A stretch of DNA of 5,385 nucleotides, from positions 5,922-11,306 of the forward strand of contig PMJT01000152.1 in the NCBI GenBank assembly GCA_003158495.1, given 5' to 3'. The DNA comes from Chloroflexota bacterium (GTDB taxonomy: Bacteria; Chloroflexota; Limnocylindria; Limnocylindrales; CSP1-4). A program made the position numbers and the translations under genes. Of this stretch, positions 5,301-5,385 are shown piece by piece (position 1 is the first letter of the stretch; every line of letters begins with the position of its first letter). The notes below the pieces were generated by a model. It worked only from the letters and a program-made list of their open reading frames with translations. It had not been told where the DNA came from and did no database searches.

Positions 5301-5385
5301 GCCTGCCGCCTTTTCGGCGAGGCGCAGGCAAGGCGGCACCGAGGAGCGGAGCGAGCGGACTGGGGAGTCCGTGAGCGAGCACCGC
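5301..5385. repeat. Palindrome-rich extragenic element, cut by window edge
   Basis: Two exclusive stems share sequence. GCCTGC (5301-5306) pairs with GCAGGC (5324-5329), with inner CGCC/GGCG (5307-5310/5316-5319) around TTTTC. Alternatively TGCCGCCTT (5304-5312) pairs perfectly with AAGGCGGCA (5330-5338). A third hairpin, CGGACT-GGGG-AGTCCG (5356-5371), is bracketed by direct copies of GAGCGAGC (5349-5356 and 5373-5380). No plausible protein is encoded. The density and tidiness of these repeats suggest a dispersed palindromic element or a structured RNA rather than ordinary spacer. Its far end is outside the window, so strand and full length are unknown. Confidence 0.45.

Overview
The window is strongly GC-rich, with G or C in most third codon positions. 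All supported genes lie on the + strand, packed with short gaps or stop/start overlaps. Overlapping GTGA and ATGA junctions, GTG starts and a leaderless-looking TAnnnT promoter fit a high-GC Actinomycetota or Chloroflexota member. The sequence alone does not decide between the two, and I do not name a species.

Bases 2-3662 hold a four-gene vitamin B1 cassette. It starts with a 5'-truncated thiamine pyrophosphokinase, followed by an energy-coupling factor (ECF) transporter of the YkoE-YkoD-YkoC type: the substrate-binding membrane protein, a fused double ATPase and the EcfT transmembrane coupler. The kinase and ykoE are 3 bases apart behind a strong Shine-Dalgarno; ykoE/ykoD and ykoD/ykoC overlap by 4 bases. 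The simplest reading is one transcript whose products import thiamine (or a precursor) and convert thiamine to thiamine diphosphate. Any promoter or TPP riboswitch would lie upstream of the window.

Bases 3663-3747 are a short spacer with a small hairpin and a -10-like TAGCCT placed exactly where a leaderless start at ATG 3748 would need it. Bases 3748-4233 encode a BCP-type peroxiredoxin with both expected cysteines. A perfect 7-bp hairpin follows its stop.

Bases 4234-4482 are a 249-base non-coding gap. It contains a possible promoter and several inverted repeats, two of which are mutually exclusive, so it may be a structured mRNA leader. I could match it to no known riboswitch. Bases 4483-5277 encode a PIG-L/LmbE-family zinc-dependent deacetylase of unknown substrate.

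Bases 5278-5385 are non-coding and unusually rich in inverted repeats: a UUCG-loop hairpin, two competing stems, and a further hairpin bracketed by 8-base direct repeats, cut by the window edge. This looks like a terminator running into a dispersed palindromic element or structured RNA, and it is the least explained part of the window. I see no CRISPR array, tRNA, rRNA, transposase or phage gene.
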